NCBI RefSeq assembly: GCF_018494085.1
Contig: NZ_JABBFP010000009.1
Coordinates: 90,680-154,679, forward strand
Direction of reading: 5' to 3'
From: Rosenbergiella collisarenosi
Lineage (GTDB): Bacteria; Pseudomonadota; Gammaproteobacteria; Enterobacterales; Enterobacteriaceae
DNA: 64,000 bases
Below the pieces are notes generated by a model. It was not told the origin of the DNA. It saw only the letters and a program-made list of their open reading frames with translations, and made no database searches. Shown piece by piece: positions 40,151 through 49,184 of the stretch. The translations under genes and the position numbers were made by a program. Every line of letters starts with the position of its first letter. Position 1 is the first letter of the stretch.

Positions 40151-41335
40151 ATGTCGACCTTACTCCATTTTATCCTCGCCCTCGCCGTTATCGGGGCATT
40201 GGCATTACTGGTCAGCCACGATCGCCAGAACATTAGACCCCGCTACCTCCTACAGCTTCTCATTATAGAAGGCGGGATAGGCTGGTTCTGCTTACACTCC
40301 TCTGCAGGGTTGGCCTTGGTCGGCGGGGTGAGTGGCTTCTTCGAGGCGTTGCTTGGGTTTGCTGCACAGGGCACTGATTTCGTCTTTGGTGGCCTACATC
40401 AACAAGGTCTCGCCTTTGTGTTCCTTGGGGTACTCTGCCCGATTATTTTTATCTCTGCATTAATCGGTATTTTACAGCACTGGAAAATTTTACCCGTGTT
40501 GATCCGTATCGTCGGCACCTTGTTGTCGAAAATTAACGGTATGGGTAAGCTCGAATCCTTCAATGCGGTAAGTACCCTCATATTAGGGCAGTCAGAGAAT
40601 TTTATCGCTTATAAAGGTATTCTTGCCGATATCCCCCCGAAGCGGCTATACACCATGGCGGCTACCGCGATGTCGACCGTCTCGCTATCGATTGTCGGCG
40701 CCTATATGTCGATGATCGATGCGCGTTATGTAGTGACCGCTCTGCTCCTAAATATGTTCAGTACATTTATCATATTGTCGATTATCAACCCAACACCTCA
40801 TCACGAAGACGCGCCGATCTCTTTAGCTAAGCTTCATGAAAAACAAAGTTTTTTCGAGATGTTAGGAGAGTATATTCTTGCCGGATTCAAAGTGGCGATG
40901 ATTATCCTCGCGATGCTGATTGGATTTATCGCCTTGATTAGTGCCATTAACGCGCTATTTTCAGCATTATTTGGATATAGCTTTCAACAGCTTCTCGGCT
41001 ACGTGTTCTCCCCTCTCGCGTGGTTGGTGGGTATTCCCAAACAGGATGCATTAAGGGCAGGAAGCGTAATGGCCACTAAACTCGTGTCGAATGAATTTGT
41101 CGCGATGATCGATTTACAGAAGATGGCTGGCCAATTTACGACGAAAGGCCTCGGGATCCTATCCATTTTTTTAGTCTCTTTCGCTAATTTCGCCTCGATA
41201 GGTATTGTCGCGGGGGCGGTCAAAGGGCTTGATGAAAAACAGGGAAATACGGTCTCGCGCTATGGCTGGAAACTCGTCTATGGCTCAACGCTCGTCAGCC
41301 TACTCTCTGCGGCCTTCGCCAGTCTATTCCTCTAG
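40151..41335 (+). CDS. Concentrative nucleoside transporter (NupC-like)
   Basis: Proton-coupled nucleoside importer of the CNT family. The 394 residues from [20 protein letters not shown] onward parallel E. coli NupC, with [16 protein letters not shown], the substrate region [14 protein letters not shown], and [17 protein letters not shown]. About eight to ten hydrophobic helices are seen. The frame extends 30 codons further upstream without family similarity, so the later ATG is used, though its ribosome-binding site is weak. NupX is a close alternative within the family, so no symbol is given. Confidence 0.88.
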   Translation: MSTLLHFILALAVIGALALLVSHDRQNIRPRYLLQLLIIEGGIGWFCLHSSAGLALVGGVSGFFEALLGFAAQGTDFVFGGLHQQGLAFVFLGVLCPIIFISALIGILQHWKILPVLIRIVGTLLSKINGMGKLESFNAVSTLILGQSENFIAYKGILADIPPKRLYTMAATAMSTVSLSIVGAYMSMIDARYVVTALLLNMFSTFIILSIINPTPHHEDAPISLAKLHEKQSFFEMLGEYILAGFKVAMIILAMLIGFIALISAINALFSALFGYSFQQLLGYVFSPLAWLVGIPKQDALRAGSVMATKLVSNEFVAMIDLQKMAGQFTTKGLGILSIFLVSFANFASIGIVAGAVKGLDEKQGNTVSRYGWKLVYGSTLVSLLSAAFASLFL

Positions 41336-41367
41336 CCACGATGTAGGCGCCCATGCGGCGCCTAAGA

Positions 41368-41796
41368 TTAAAAGGCTACGCAAACGGGCTGATCAATACG
41401 CATGACAGAGTCTTGCGAGAAAAGCTGCCGATAACGAGCACGTATCTGGTCGATCGCCTGTGATTTCTCTTTGCTCCCCTGATAAATCAAGAGGACGCCC
41501 CGACTACTCTCTCTTACTCTTACGCCGTCATGGCCTAACCACTGCCCTGTTGCCTCGATCACCGATAATCCTTGTGGGAACGCTGGAGTGATGGCTTGAT
41601 CAACGAACTGCTGCCACTGGTGTGGCGAAATAATACGCCCACCTGGCTGGCTTAAACCAAACCACAGTTGCGTTTGTTGCAATACCGTCCCCGTCTGGCA
41701 AGATTGTTGTGCCGAGATCGCCTCTGCATGCCTATCTTGGCATCCCGCCATCAGCACACAGCAAGAAAGTAATAACCCATAAGACTTTAGATTCAT
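41368..41796 (-). CDS. DUF3574 domain lipoprotein
   Basis: Small predicted outer-membrane or periplasmic lipoprotein of unknown function. The lipobox LMAGC places the lipidated Cys at about residue 19. The rest matches the DUF3574 pattern: LWFGLSQPGGRIISPHQWQQF, TPAFPQGLSVIEATGQW and a C-terminal RYRQLFSQDSVMRIDQPVCVAF. The start follows GGTGGGG; the longer frame adds six codons. It is convergent with the nucleoside transporter. Confidence 0.82.
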   Translation of the reverse strand: MNLKSYGLLLSCCVLMAGCQDRHAEAISAQQSCQTGTVLQQTQLWFGLSQPGGRIISPHQWQQFVDQAITPAFPQGLSVIEATGQWLGHDGVRVRESSRGVLLIYQGSKEKSQAIDQIRARYRQLFSQDSVMRIDQPVCVAF

Positions 41797-41934
41797 CGCC
41801 CCACCTTGGTCCATAAAGAAATCCCTATCCTAAGCGCTAATCACGGTTATTCCCATCGGTAAAAATGAGACGCTGTTTTCAAATCCCCTCGACCGCTATA
41901 CTGAGGCTAATATTGACCAAAATGAGTAACGATT

Positions 41935-42798
41935 ATGATCCGCAGTATGACCGCTTTTGCACGCCACGACATGAAAGGAGAATGGGGTAACGCCAGCTGG
42001 GAGCTACGTTCCGTCAACCAGCGTTATCTTGAAACCTATATTCGTCTTCCTGAGCAATTTCGTAGCTTAGAGCCAGTGATCCGCGATCGTATTCGTCAGC
42101 GTTTAACCCGTGGAAAGGTTGAGTGCCAACTTCGTTTCGACGCCAACCCTGGCGCCCAAGGCGAATTGACCCTAAACCAAACCTTGGCACAGCAGGTGAT
42201 TAACGCCGCAAATTGGGTGAAATCCCGTACCGAAGAAGGGACTATCGACCCTGTCGATATCCTACGCTGGCCAGGTGTCATGAGTGCTGGAGAGCAGGAT
42301 TTAGATACCATCAACCAGCAATTACTCGCAGGATTAGACCAAGCACTGAATGACTTCGTTGAAGCTCGTGAAACAGAAGGTGCAGCACTTAAGCAACTTA
42401 TTGAGCAGCGCCTAGCCGCGGTAAGTCAAGAAGTGGCTAAGGTCAGATCAGAAATGCCCGCCGTGCTAGTTTGGCAGCGTGAGCGTCTAGTCAGTAAACT
42501 CGATGATGCCGCGATACAAGTAGACAGCCAACGGCTCGAGCAAGAACTGATTATGCTCGCTCAACGTATTGATGTCGCCGAAGAACTTGACCGCCTCGAT
42601 GCACATATTAAAGAAACCTATAATATTCTGAAGAAGAAAGAAGCCGTTGGCCGCCGCCTCGATTTTATGATGCAAGAGTTCAATCGTGAATCTAATACCC
42701 TCGGGTCTAAATCGATTACTGCAACCATCACCACCTCAGCCATTGAATTGAAAGTACTGATCGAACAGATGCGTGAGCAGATTCAGAACATCGAGTAA
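41935..42798 (+). CDS. yicC: YicC family endoribonuclease
   Basis: Member of the YicC/YloC family, reported to be an endoribonuclease in E. coli. The 287 residues start with MIRSMTAFARHDMKGEWG and show the conserved ELRSVNQRYLETYIRLPEQFR and a C-terminal RRLDFMMQEFNRESNTLGSKS with IKVLIEQMREQIQNIE-like ending. The terminator CCGCG...CGCGG plus T-run follows at 42838. Confidence 0.94.
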   Translation: MIRSMTAFARHDMKGEWGNASWELRSVNQRYLETYIRLPEQFRSLEPVIRDRIRQRLTRGKVECQLRFDANPGAQGELTLNQTLAQQVINAANWVKSRTEEGTIDPVDILRWPGVMSAGEQDLDTINQQLLAGLDQALNDFVEARETEGAALKQLIEQRLAAVSQEVAKVRSEMPAVLVWQRERLVSKLDDAAIQVDSQRLEQELIMLAQRIDVAEELDRLDAHIKETYNILKKKEAVGRRLDFMMQEFNRESNTLGSKSITATITTSAIELKVLIEQMREQIQNIE

Positions 42799-42837
42799 GC
42801 ACTCACAAAAAATCAGCCACCCGCACCAAATCCCCAT

Positions 42838-42863
42838 AAGCCGCGCATTGTCGCGGTTTTTTA
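42838..42863 (+). terminator. Rho-independent terminator after yicC
   Basis: The stem CCGCG / CGCGG with a six-base loop is followed by TTTTTT. It marks the boundary between core genes and the AT-rich island on its right. Confidence 0.82.
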
Positions 42864-43418
42864 TTATTAGCTATCGTAAAGACGCAATAAAGTGCATAGT
42901 TACCGTTTACGCCTAGGTGTACCCCTAAGCATCCATATGCACTTTTAGTGTGTACAAAGGATGGTTAAACCATAGCAACGAACGTTCTACGCTAGATACA
43001 CAGAATCGTTGATTACTGGAATACAATGTCAGCGTGTCGTTACCTTCGGAATGATTGGCGAGGCTCACCAACGTCCAAACGATACTGCTAAAAAGGACAT
43101 TTAATCATAAACGCCCATACTCTCGTTTAAGGGAAAATAAGTACTCAACTAGCAGAAGTAGAGAAGATCCCACAACAGACCTCATAAACAGTTGGAACGA
43201 GGAAAAAACCAGACGAAGATCATTCTGTTAGAGCAATTACACACCGCAAAAGCATCTGGCTTACCATGCTTGGATAATTAATTATGTACTTAGAGATGTT
43301 AGGACATTTCAATAAATCCCCTTCCAAATATTGTTTTAGCTCAAGATATATTGAATGTTATTAATGTAAATTTTTAATTTAAAAATAATTGTAGGATGAA
43401 ATTAAAAGGAACTTAGTT
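42864..43418. other. Gene-poor left flank of the AT-rich island
   Basis: About 555 bases with no convincing gene. A perfect nine-base inverted repeat AAGTGCATA (42890-42898) / TATGCACTT (42936-42944) is followed by a few T and could be a hairpin or the relic of an element end. A short open stretch ends at a TAA near 43283 (tail LEQLHTAKASGLPCLDN) without a start or family match; it may be the remnant of a lost gene. AT content rises sharply from about 43290. Confidence 0.5.
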
Positions 43419-44021
43419 ATGCTTGAACCGATGGAAGGAAAATTAACCTTTAGAGCTGAAGGTAACAATATAAAGGGAAGCCATGATTATTCTCGCGTGA
43501 TACACTGGCCTGGCTCAGCTAAGCAATGTACTTCAGCAAAATCAAAATCTGGTGTAACCATTGGCCGTGGTTATGATATGAGCAATAGAACTAGCCAAGT
43601 GATAATCAATGACCTAAGAAATGCGGGTATTAATATTGAGCAAGTCAAAAAAATCTCATTAGCGGCAGGTAAGCATAATTGTGATGCGCTATATTTCATA
43701 AATAAATATCGGGATGAAATAGGTGAGATAAGTGAAGAACAACAATTAAAATTATTCAAAATAACATACCCTTACTATGTAAATGACTCAGCTAGGTTTT
43801 ATAAGAAATATTGTACCCATAACGCCTTAGAATGGAATAAACTAAATAGTAAGATAAGAGATGTTTTCATAGATATGAAATACCAAGGATCCTTGAAAAA
43901 TTCTGATGTAAAACATTTCGAGAGAAATAATATAGACGAGGTGATAGAATTCATTTCATCTTCTCCATACTTACTTATATTCGAAAATGGAAGGGGAAGA
44001 ATTAAATACCTCAGGAGATGA
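43419..44021 (+). CDS. Pesticin/T4-lysozyme-like muramidase (putative interbacterial effector)
   Basis: A 200-residue stand-alone muramidase-like protein. The N-terminal EGNNIKGSHDYSR and SGVTIGRGYDMSNRTS match the pattern of pesticin C-terminal-type lysozyme domains. By analogy with T4 lysozyme, Glu14 and Thr47 are candidate catalytic residues and Asp23 the likely third; this assignment is inferred. There is no signal peptide, so it would need delivery by a secretion system or lysis. The gene is AT-rich and sits before a secreted LprI-like protein with overlapping ends. AAAGGAA precedes the ATG. Confidence 0.75.
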   Translation: MLEPMEGKLTFRAEGNNIKGSHDYSRVIHWPGSAKQCTSAKSKSGVTIGRGYDMSNRTSQVIINDLRNAGINIEQVKKISLAAGKHNCDALYFINKYRDEIGEISEEQQLKLFKITYPYYVNDSARFYKKYCTHNALEWNKLNSKIRDVFIDMKYQGSLKNSDVKHFERNNIDEVIEFISSSPYLLIFENGRGRIKYLRR

Positions 44022-44023
44022 TT

Positions 44024-44428
44024 ATGATTCGTATGTTTTGTTTATTTATAATAATTAATTCTTTCATCGTAGTTGAATGTCAAGCAGGAGATATTATGGA
44101 TAAATGTTCTTCTAAACCCTGGACCAATGATACTTATGCATGTATTTCCGAAGAGTCAACCATTTTGAACAAACGATATGAAAAAAGTTTTAAAAACCTA
44201 TTAATAAAAATAGAGAGTGAAAAAAAATTCGTAACGAACTACACCGAACTTAAAAATGACCTCTTTTTATCTAAGAAAAAGTGGGAGTCATGGATTGATT
44301 CAGAATGTCTTACAGAAGCTGATATTTATGAAAAAGAGACAAGATTTTATGGAAGTGTATATGATATGTGTATCATAAAAAAACATACATCAAGAATAAA
44401 TTATTATAATAATTTCAAATTCAATTGA
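44024..44428 (+). CDS. Secreted LprI/DUF1311-like protein (putative muramidase immunity)
   Basis: A 134-residue protein with an N-terminal signal peptide (MIRMFCLFIIINSFIVVECQAG) and a DUF1311/LprI-like body: paired Cys (CSSKPWTNDTYACISEE), a Leu/Tyr helix (LNKRYEKSFKNLL) and KKKWESWIDSECLTEA. Some LprI-type proteins inhibit lysozymes. The start uses AGGAG inside the end of the muramidase gene, so the pair is coupled. A periplasmic inhibitor beside a cell-wall hydrolase fits an immunity protein; this is inference. The gene is AT-rich. Confidence 0.72.
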   Translation: MIRMFCLFIIINSFIVVECQAGDIMDKCSSKPWTNDTYACISEESTILNKRYEKSFKNLLIKIESEKKFVTNYTELKNDLFLSKKKWESWIDSECLTEADIYEKETRFYGSVYDMCIIKKHTSRINYYNNFKFN

Positions 44429-44459
44429 AAGTATATTTAATTGTCTTATATATATTTTT

Positions 44460-44970
44460 TTGAAAACTCGCAACCCTAATGGTGCACGCTATCGAGAGCT
44501 TGCTACAGTACATTACTTCTCTAATATGTCTGGCAGTATCAAGTCTTATACGCTCACTCGACAAAATTCTACTAACCAAAGACAATCGATGTTCTGTTGT
44601 AATCTCCGTAGCCAGAGCGAAAAGATAACTCGTCAGCACTGTAGCGCTCTATTATTCGATGAGTTCCGTAGGTTATCTCGCATATTCTCTTTTTACGGCC
44701 CCTATAAGCAGGTGATCGGGAAAATGATAACCCATATGCAATGCCTTCACGAATAGATTGTTAGACAGGGCATTAGAGGAGCAGATATTAGGTGATAACA
44801 CGAGAAATAGTACTCATTTTTTATTGGGAGAAGCTATAAAAAACTGTATCGATAAAAACTTACTTCTTTCCGTAAAAAACGGGAAAAATTCTGGTTTAGA
44901 ATTCTGGGTTGATAGCGGAATATACCGTATAACTCAAGGCGGTCACTACGAGATAAGACAATATCATTGA
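44460..44970 (+). pseudogene. Frameshifted DUF3289-family remnant
   Basis: Two consecutive open stretches encode adjoining pieces of one family. The first ends LLFDEFRRLSRIFSFYGP-YKQVIGKMITHMQ, then the frame breaks near 44740. The second frame continues NAFTNRLLDRALEEQILGD and runs to a stop at 44970. As remembered, DUF3289 proteins contain exactly this order (FSFYGPY, ITHMQ, then LLxxALEEQIL). The N-terminus is unrecognisable, so the gene is probably dead. DUF3289 genes are often annotated near type VI secretion effectors, but that link is from memory. The remainder up to 45106 shows no gene. Confidence 0.6.
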
Positions 44971-45106
44971 ATAAGATAAGTATTGTTAAAGCCTGACAAG
45001 TTATGAGGATGTTGATCAATCTTTACATCAATATCCTTGGTGTTTTTATGACTCACCTCTACTCCTGCCCCCACGATAATACGCTACCGAGAGGGCGTCC
45101 TAATGG

Positions 45107-45865
45107 TCACGAATATTTTTTGATAAAGTCCTCAATAATCGCCGCGAGTTCTTCTGTCGCTTCCAATGGCAGTAAGTGTCCACATCCTTCGAACACCTCA
45201 TATTCGTAAGGCGAGAACTGATGTAGGGTGGAGGCTAGCTGCTGTGGAAGACGAGGGACGTTATCGTCTTTTTCTCCTAGCAGTAATAACGCGGGGAGGG
45301 ACGCATTCGGATAGCGGTGCTCAAAATCTTCTTGGCTAGCCGTGTTGGCCCAATAAGGAAATGCCGCAGGGTTTGCTCGAAGTACATCATTAAGTGTGCG
45401 CTGCTGTAAGTCATCGCTGAGCGGTTTTTTATGCGATCCGGCTACAAACTTTTTGCTATGCTCCGGGGTGGCTTGCCATTGATATTGCATAGCAAATTGC
45501 TGGTCAGTCATCGGTTGTGGGCATAACGGTGAAGGCGCAGTAAGGATAAGACCCGCCACGTCCTCCGGTGTGTCGAGCGCCATCACTGCGGCGAGCTTAC
45601 CGGTCATGGAGTGGCCGAGAAACCAAGGTTTATTCACGCCAAGATCACGCAAGGTCTCCCTCACCAGCATTGCCTGCTGCATAATTAGCGCAGGTGAGCG
45701 CTGAGCAGAGTCACCAAACCCCGGCATATCTATCGATACACAGTAAAAACGCTGCGAAAGGATCTCTATCACGGGAAGCCACGTTTGCGCGGAACCGCCT
45801 AAATAATGCATGAAAACTAAAGGTGGATGCTGTGGGTTACCTTTCTGAATCGACGTTAAGCTCAT
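45107..45865 (-). CDS. Alpha/beta-fold hydrolase
   Basis: A 252-residue single-domain hydrolase of unknown substrate. It shows an oxyanion region HYLGGSAQTW, the nucleophile elbow GHSMTG (Ser about 96), the acid region LLLGEKDDNVP and the catalytic His in GCGHLLPLE. There is no signal peptide, so it is cytoplasmic. It stands alone between the AT-rich island and the rcnB-like gene. Carboxylesterase or haloperoxidase-like names would be guesses. Confidence 0.85.
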   Translation of the reverse strand: MSLTSIQKGNPQHPPLVFMHYLGGSAQTWLPVIEILSQRFYCVSIDMPGFGDSAQRSPALIMQQAMLVRETLRDLGVNKPWFLGHSMTGKLAAVMALDTPEDVAGLILTAPSPLCPQPMTDQQFAMQYQWQATPEHSKKFVAGSHKKPLSDDLQQRTLNDVLRANPAAFPYWANTASQEDFEHRYPNASLPALLLLGEKDDNVPRLPQQLASTLHQFSPYEYEVFEGCGHLLPLEATEELAAIIEDFIKKYS

Positions 45866-46128
45866 CCTAATCTCTCTGTATTGAGTTTCGTTACTCTTAA
45901 GCGTAATCGCTGCGCCCCAGACCTGCGGATATTTCTACAACAAAATGTGTCGTTATGGCTCCATACCCAAGAAAGCGTTAAGAATGACATGCTTTGTCAT
46001 ACTCTTTATAGCAATCCTGCGAGTTGCCCTAAATCACCTGACATGACAGCCCCTACACTATCGTTTAATTAATACAGTCGGTTGTCAGATATATCAAATC
46101 CGCCGCGTCGGATAACGTTGGAGCTGCT

Positions 46129-46500
46129 ATGAAATTATTCGCTAACTGGAAAACGCTTTCTCTATTGTCACTTTCTGCTTTGATGGTGAGCCAATCGGTA
46201 TTGGCGAATGGACCTGGTAGAGGGCCGGACGATCATGATGACCGAGGCCCCGCTCACGGTGAATATCGTCGTGATGATGCACCGCGACACTTCTCTTATC
46301 GTGGACATGACTTTGATCGCGGTCGGCCGGTTCCAGAAACGTTCCGGGGTCCCGATTACCGTATCGACGATTGGCGTGATCGAGGCCTGCCATCACCCCC
46401 TCATGGCCAGCACTGGGCCTATATCGATGGTAACTACCTCCTTGTTGCTGCCACGACTGGGATTATTACCTCAATAATTCTTAATGGTATGCACCCTTAA
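46129..46500 (+). CDS. RcnB-family periplasmic protein
   Basis: A 123-residue secreted protein. The signal peptide ends near SVLANG; a His/Asp/Arg-rich low-complexity stretch follows (DDHDDRGPAHGEYRRDD), then the RcnB domain with YRIDDWRDRGLPSPPHGQHW and DGNYLLVAATTGIITSII. RcnB of E. coli helps tune nickel/cobalt export by RcnA; no rcnA or rcnR lies nearby, so metal specificity is unknown. A hairpin terminator follows. Confidence 0.85.
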   Translation: MKLFANWKTLSLLSLSALMVSQSVLANGPGRGPDDHDDRGPAHGEYRRDDAPRHFSYRGHDFDRGRPVPETFRGPDYRIDDWRDRGLPSPPHGQHWAYIDGNYLLVAATTGIITSIILNGMHP

Positions 46501-46507
46501 TCTCTAC

Positions 46508-46548
46508 GCACCTCGGGGAACCTCCTTGAGGTGCTTAAGCTATTTTTT
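46508..46548 (+). terminator. Terminator after the rcnB-like gene
   Basis: The stem GCACCTC (46508-46514) / GAGGTGC (46528-46534) is followed after eight bases by a T-run. The spacing to the T-run makes it moderate rather than strong. The tauA promoter must lie in the following 80 bases. Confidence 0.55.
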
Positions 46549-46627
46549 AACTTTCTATATGCCTAATTGGTAGTTTGGCACTTTCCTTTATTCGATTAGA
46601 TTTCTAAAAAACGAATAAGGAATATCT

Positions 46628-47611
46628 ATGAAACGTCTACTCGCTAGTTTATTGGTTGCTGCAAGTCTCCCGCTCACCGCTTTCTCAGCGCCTGTCGTTA
46701 TCGGATACCAAACCGGTGTTGATCCCTCGAAAGTCGCACAAGCAGATGGTGTATTCGATAAAACACTAGGCCAGCCTTTGGATTGGCGGCGCTTTAATAG
46801 TGGGCCAGAAGTCGTGGCAGCATTAGCTTCTGGCTCCATCCAGATCGGTAATTTAGGTTCTAGCCCTTTTGCTGCGGCCACCTCGCGTAAGCTTCCAATC
46901 GTTGCCTTTTTAGTGTCGACACAAATTCACAGTGCCGAAGCCTTAGTCGTGAGGAATGGTAGCCACATCTCGAGCTATCAAGACCTTAAAGGTAAAACAC
47001 TCGCAACCCCTTTCGTATCAACGTCTCATTACAGCTTGCTCGGGGCCTTAAAACACTGGGGACTCAAACCGGGAGACGTCAAGATAGTGAACCTCAATCC
47101 TCCTGAGATTGCCGCAGCATGGAAGAGAGGCGATATTGACGGGGCCTTTGTTTGGTCTCCTGCGTTAAGTGAGATTGAGAAAACGGGCAAGGTACTGACT
47201 GATGCGAAACAGGTCGGTGAATGGGGTAATCCAACATTCGAAGTCTGGGTAGCTCGCAAGGACTTCGCCGAGCAACACCCTGAGATATTGGCTAAATACG
47301 CCCATGTTGTCCTCGATAGCTTCGACAATTATGCACAGCATCCCGAAGCCTATAGCGCCACCAGCGACAACGCTAAAAAAATTGCCAAGCTTGTGGGCGT
47401 CTCGGCACAGGATATCCCGCAGCTATTAGCAGGGAGCGTTTATCCCACCTATACACAGCAGCTGAGTCCTGCATTTCTTGGCGGCGGAACGGCTACCGCG
47501 ACTAAGGCCACGGCTCAGTTTCTTGTCGAACAGCAACGTATCCCTGCGGTTCTCAACGATTACCAGCCTTTTATCAGCCCACATTATGTTGAGTTGAGTA
47601 AAACGCCATGA
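46628..47611 (+). CDS. tauA: Taurine-binding periplasmic protein TauA
   Basis: Substrate-binding protein of the taurine importer used for sulfur scavenging. The signal peptide ends near TAFSA (about 21); VVIGYQTGVDPSKVAQADGVF and IQIGNLGSSPFAAATSRKLP follow, matching the TauA/SsuA family. At 327 residues it is slightly longer than E. coli TauA. AAGGAAT precedes the ATG, and it overlaps tauB by 4 bases. The intact tauABCD order supports taurine rather than general alkanesulfonate use. Confidence 0.93.
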   Translation: MKRLLASLLVAASLPLTAFSAPVVIGYQTGVDPSKVAQADGVFDKTLGQPLDWRRFNSGPEVVAALASGSIQIGNLGSSPFAAATSRKLPIVAFLVSTQIHSAEALVVRNGSHISSYQDLKGKTLATPFVSTSHYSLLGALKHWGLKPGDVKIVNLNPPEIAAAWKRGDIDGAFVWSPALSEIEKTGKVLTDAKQVGEWGNPTFEVWVARKDFAEQHPEILAKYAHVVLDSFDNYAQHPEAYSATSDNAKKIAKLVGVSAQDIPQLLAGSVYPTYTQQLSPAFLGGGTATATKATAQFLVEQQRIPAVLNDYQPFISPHYVELSKTP

Positions 47612-48381
47612 GCCAGCTACACATTGCGGGGGGACATTTATCATTCACCCATGATGGAAAACCCCGTCAACTGTTCGATGACATAAATTTATCGATTACC
47701 AAGGGGGAGAGCCTCGTTCTACTCGGGGCTTCTGGTTGTGGTAAGTCGACACTATTGAATGTCTTCGCAGGCTTCCAAGCTTTGGATAAGGGCCAGGTTA
47801 TTCTTGACCATCAGCCCGTCACCTCTCCTTCCGGTCAAAGAGCCGTTGTGTTTCAGGACGATGCGCTATTACCTTGGCTGAATACTCTACACAACGTTGA
47901 GATAGGTCTAAAAATTCAAGGGTTCGCTAAAGCACAACGTCAACAGTTAGCCTATGACTATCTTGAACTCGTCGGACTGGAAGCCCATGCTCAACAACCG
48001 ATACAAAAGCTTTCTGGTGGGCAGCGCCAACGTTTAGGCCTAGCACGCGCCCTTGCCGTTAAACCTGATTTCCTACTCCTTGATGAGCCCTTTGGTGCAC
48101 TTGATGCGCTGACGCGCGAGAAGATGCAAGCCCTCCTGCTTACCATTTGGAAAGAGACAGGAGTGGGTGTTTTACTCATTACTCATAGTGTGGATGAGGC
48201 ACTACTGCTCGCGACTGATTTATGCGTTTTACACGGCCCGCCAACGACTATCATCGATCGTGCTCAGCCATCCTTTGCACGACGCTTTTTAAAGGGTGAA
48301 ACGGTGAGGAATATCAAAGCTGATCCTGAGTTTTCAGTCGCGAGGCAACAATTACTCGATCAATTATTGGAGGTGATATGA
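47608..48381 (+). CDS. tauB: Taurine ABC transporter ATPase TauB
   Basis: ATPase of the taurine importer. Walker A GASGCGKST, Q-loop VFQDDALLPWL, signature LSGGQRQR, Walker B FLLLDEPFGALD and H-loop LITHSVDEA are all intact. It has 257 residues and 4-base overlaps on both sides, so tauABC are translationally coupled. Confidence 0.95.
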   Translation: MSQLHIAGGHLSFTHDGKPRQLFDDINLSITKGESLVLLGASGCGKSTLLNVFAGFQALDKGQVILDHQPVTSPSGQRAVVFQDDALLPWLNTLHNVEIGLKIQGFAKAQRQQLAYDYLELVGLEAHAQQPIQKLSGGQRQRLGLARALAVKPDFLLLDEPFGALDALTREKMQALLLTIWKETGVGVLLITHSVDEALLLATDLCVLHGPPTTIIDRAQPSFARRFLKGETVRNIKADPEFSVARQQLLDQLLEVI

Positions 48382-49184
48382 GTCTACTCCGCCATACCTC
48401 GGCGTCTTGGCGTCTGAATAATCACCTATGGAGTGTTTCCACGCTTACTGTAGTCGCCATCATCGGTGCATGGTTCACCGCGTCTTATCTAGGATGGATA
48501 AACACGCTGTTCTTTCCCTCTCCCGCCGAACTCTTTCTTGCCTTTAAACAGCTCTGGCAGCAAGGCTATCTCGATATCACCTTAGCCCAGCATATCAATG
48601 CAAGTTTACTACGGGTATTAACCGCCTTAGGCATCGCCCTAGTCACCGCTATCCCTCTCGGAATAGTGATGGGGCTTACCCCGATCATTCGGGCGATTTT
48701 TACCCCGATCCTCGATTTCTACCGACCTATCCCGCCTCTAGCCTATCTGCCCCTTATAGTGATTTGGTTAGGTATCGGCGAGGTATCGAAAATATTATTA
48801 ATTTATTTAGCGATTTTCGCCCCACTGACCATCAGTACCGCAGAGGCTGTCCGTCGTGTTGAACCTCATCGTATACAAGCCGTTCGCTGCTTGGGAGCAT
48901 CGTCCCTGCAAGTTATCCGCTTGGTAATCTTACCCAGTATTATTCCTGAGCTACTCACTGGTATTAGAATTTCGTTGGGGGTTGGCTGGTCGACGTTAGT
49001 TGCAGCAGAACTCATTGCCGCAAATCGTGGGCTAGGTTTCATGGTGCAATCTGCGGCACAATTTCTCTCAACCGATGTCGTGGTTGCAGGAATCATTATG
49101 ATTGCGATAGTCGCTCTCTTAATTGAGCTACTACTGAGACAGTTACAAAAAAGATTCGCACGCTGGAGCCTCTATGACTATTAA
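48378..49184 (+). CDS. tauC: Taurine ABC transporter permease TauC
   Basis: Membrane subunit of the taurine importer with about six helices in 268 residues. The coupling loop is around RVEPHRIQAVRCLGASSLQVIRLVILPS, and the family region PIPPLAYLPLIVIWLGIGEVSKI is present. It overlaps tauD by 11 bases. Confidence 0.95.
   Translation: MSLLRHTSASWRLNNHLWSVSTLTVVAIIGAWFTASYLGWINTLFFPSPAELFLAFKQLWQQGYLDITLAQHINASLLRVLTALGIALVTAIPLGIVMGLTPIIRAIFTPILDFYRPIPPLAYLPLIVIWLGIGEVSKILLIYLAIFAPLTISTAEAVRRVEPHRIQAVRCLGASSLQVIRLVILPSIIPELLTGIRISLGVGWSTLVAAELIAANRGLGFMVQSAAQFLSTDVVVAGIIMIAIVALLIELLLRQLQKRFARWSLYDY

Noticed and set aside
40000..40233. N-terminal extension of rph
   Set aside because: No similarity to RNase PH; the ATG at 39999 follows GGAGAGAA and gives the family length.
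44421..44639. 72-codon minus-strand frame in the island
   Set aside because: Antisense to the DUF3289-like remnant, no recognisable domain and no ribosome-binding site.
42864..45106. Prophage or insertion sequence as the source of the AT-rich island
   Set aside because: No transposase, integrase, phage structural gene, terminal repeats with target duplication, or tRNA attachment site could be seen.
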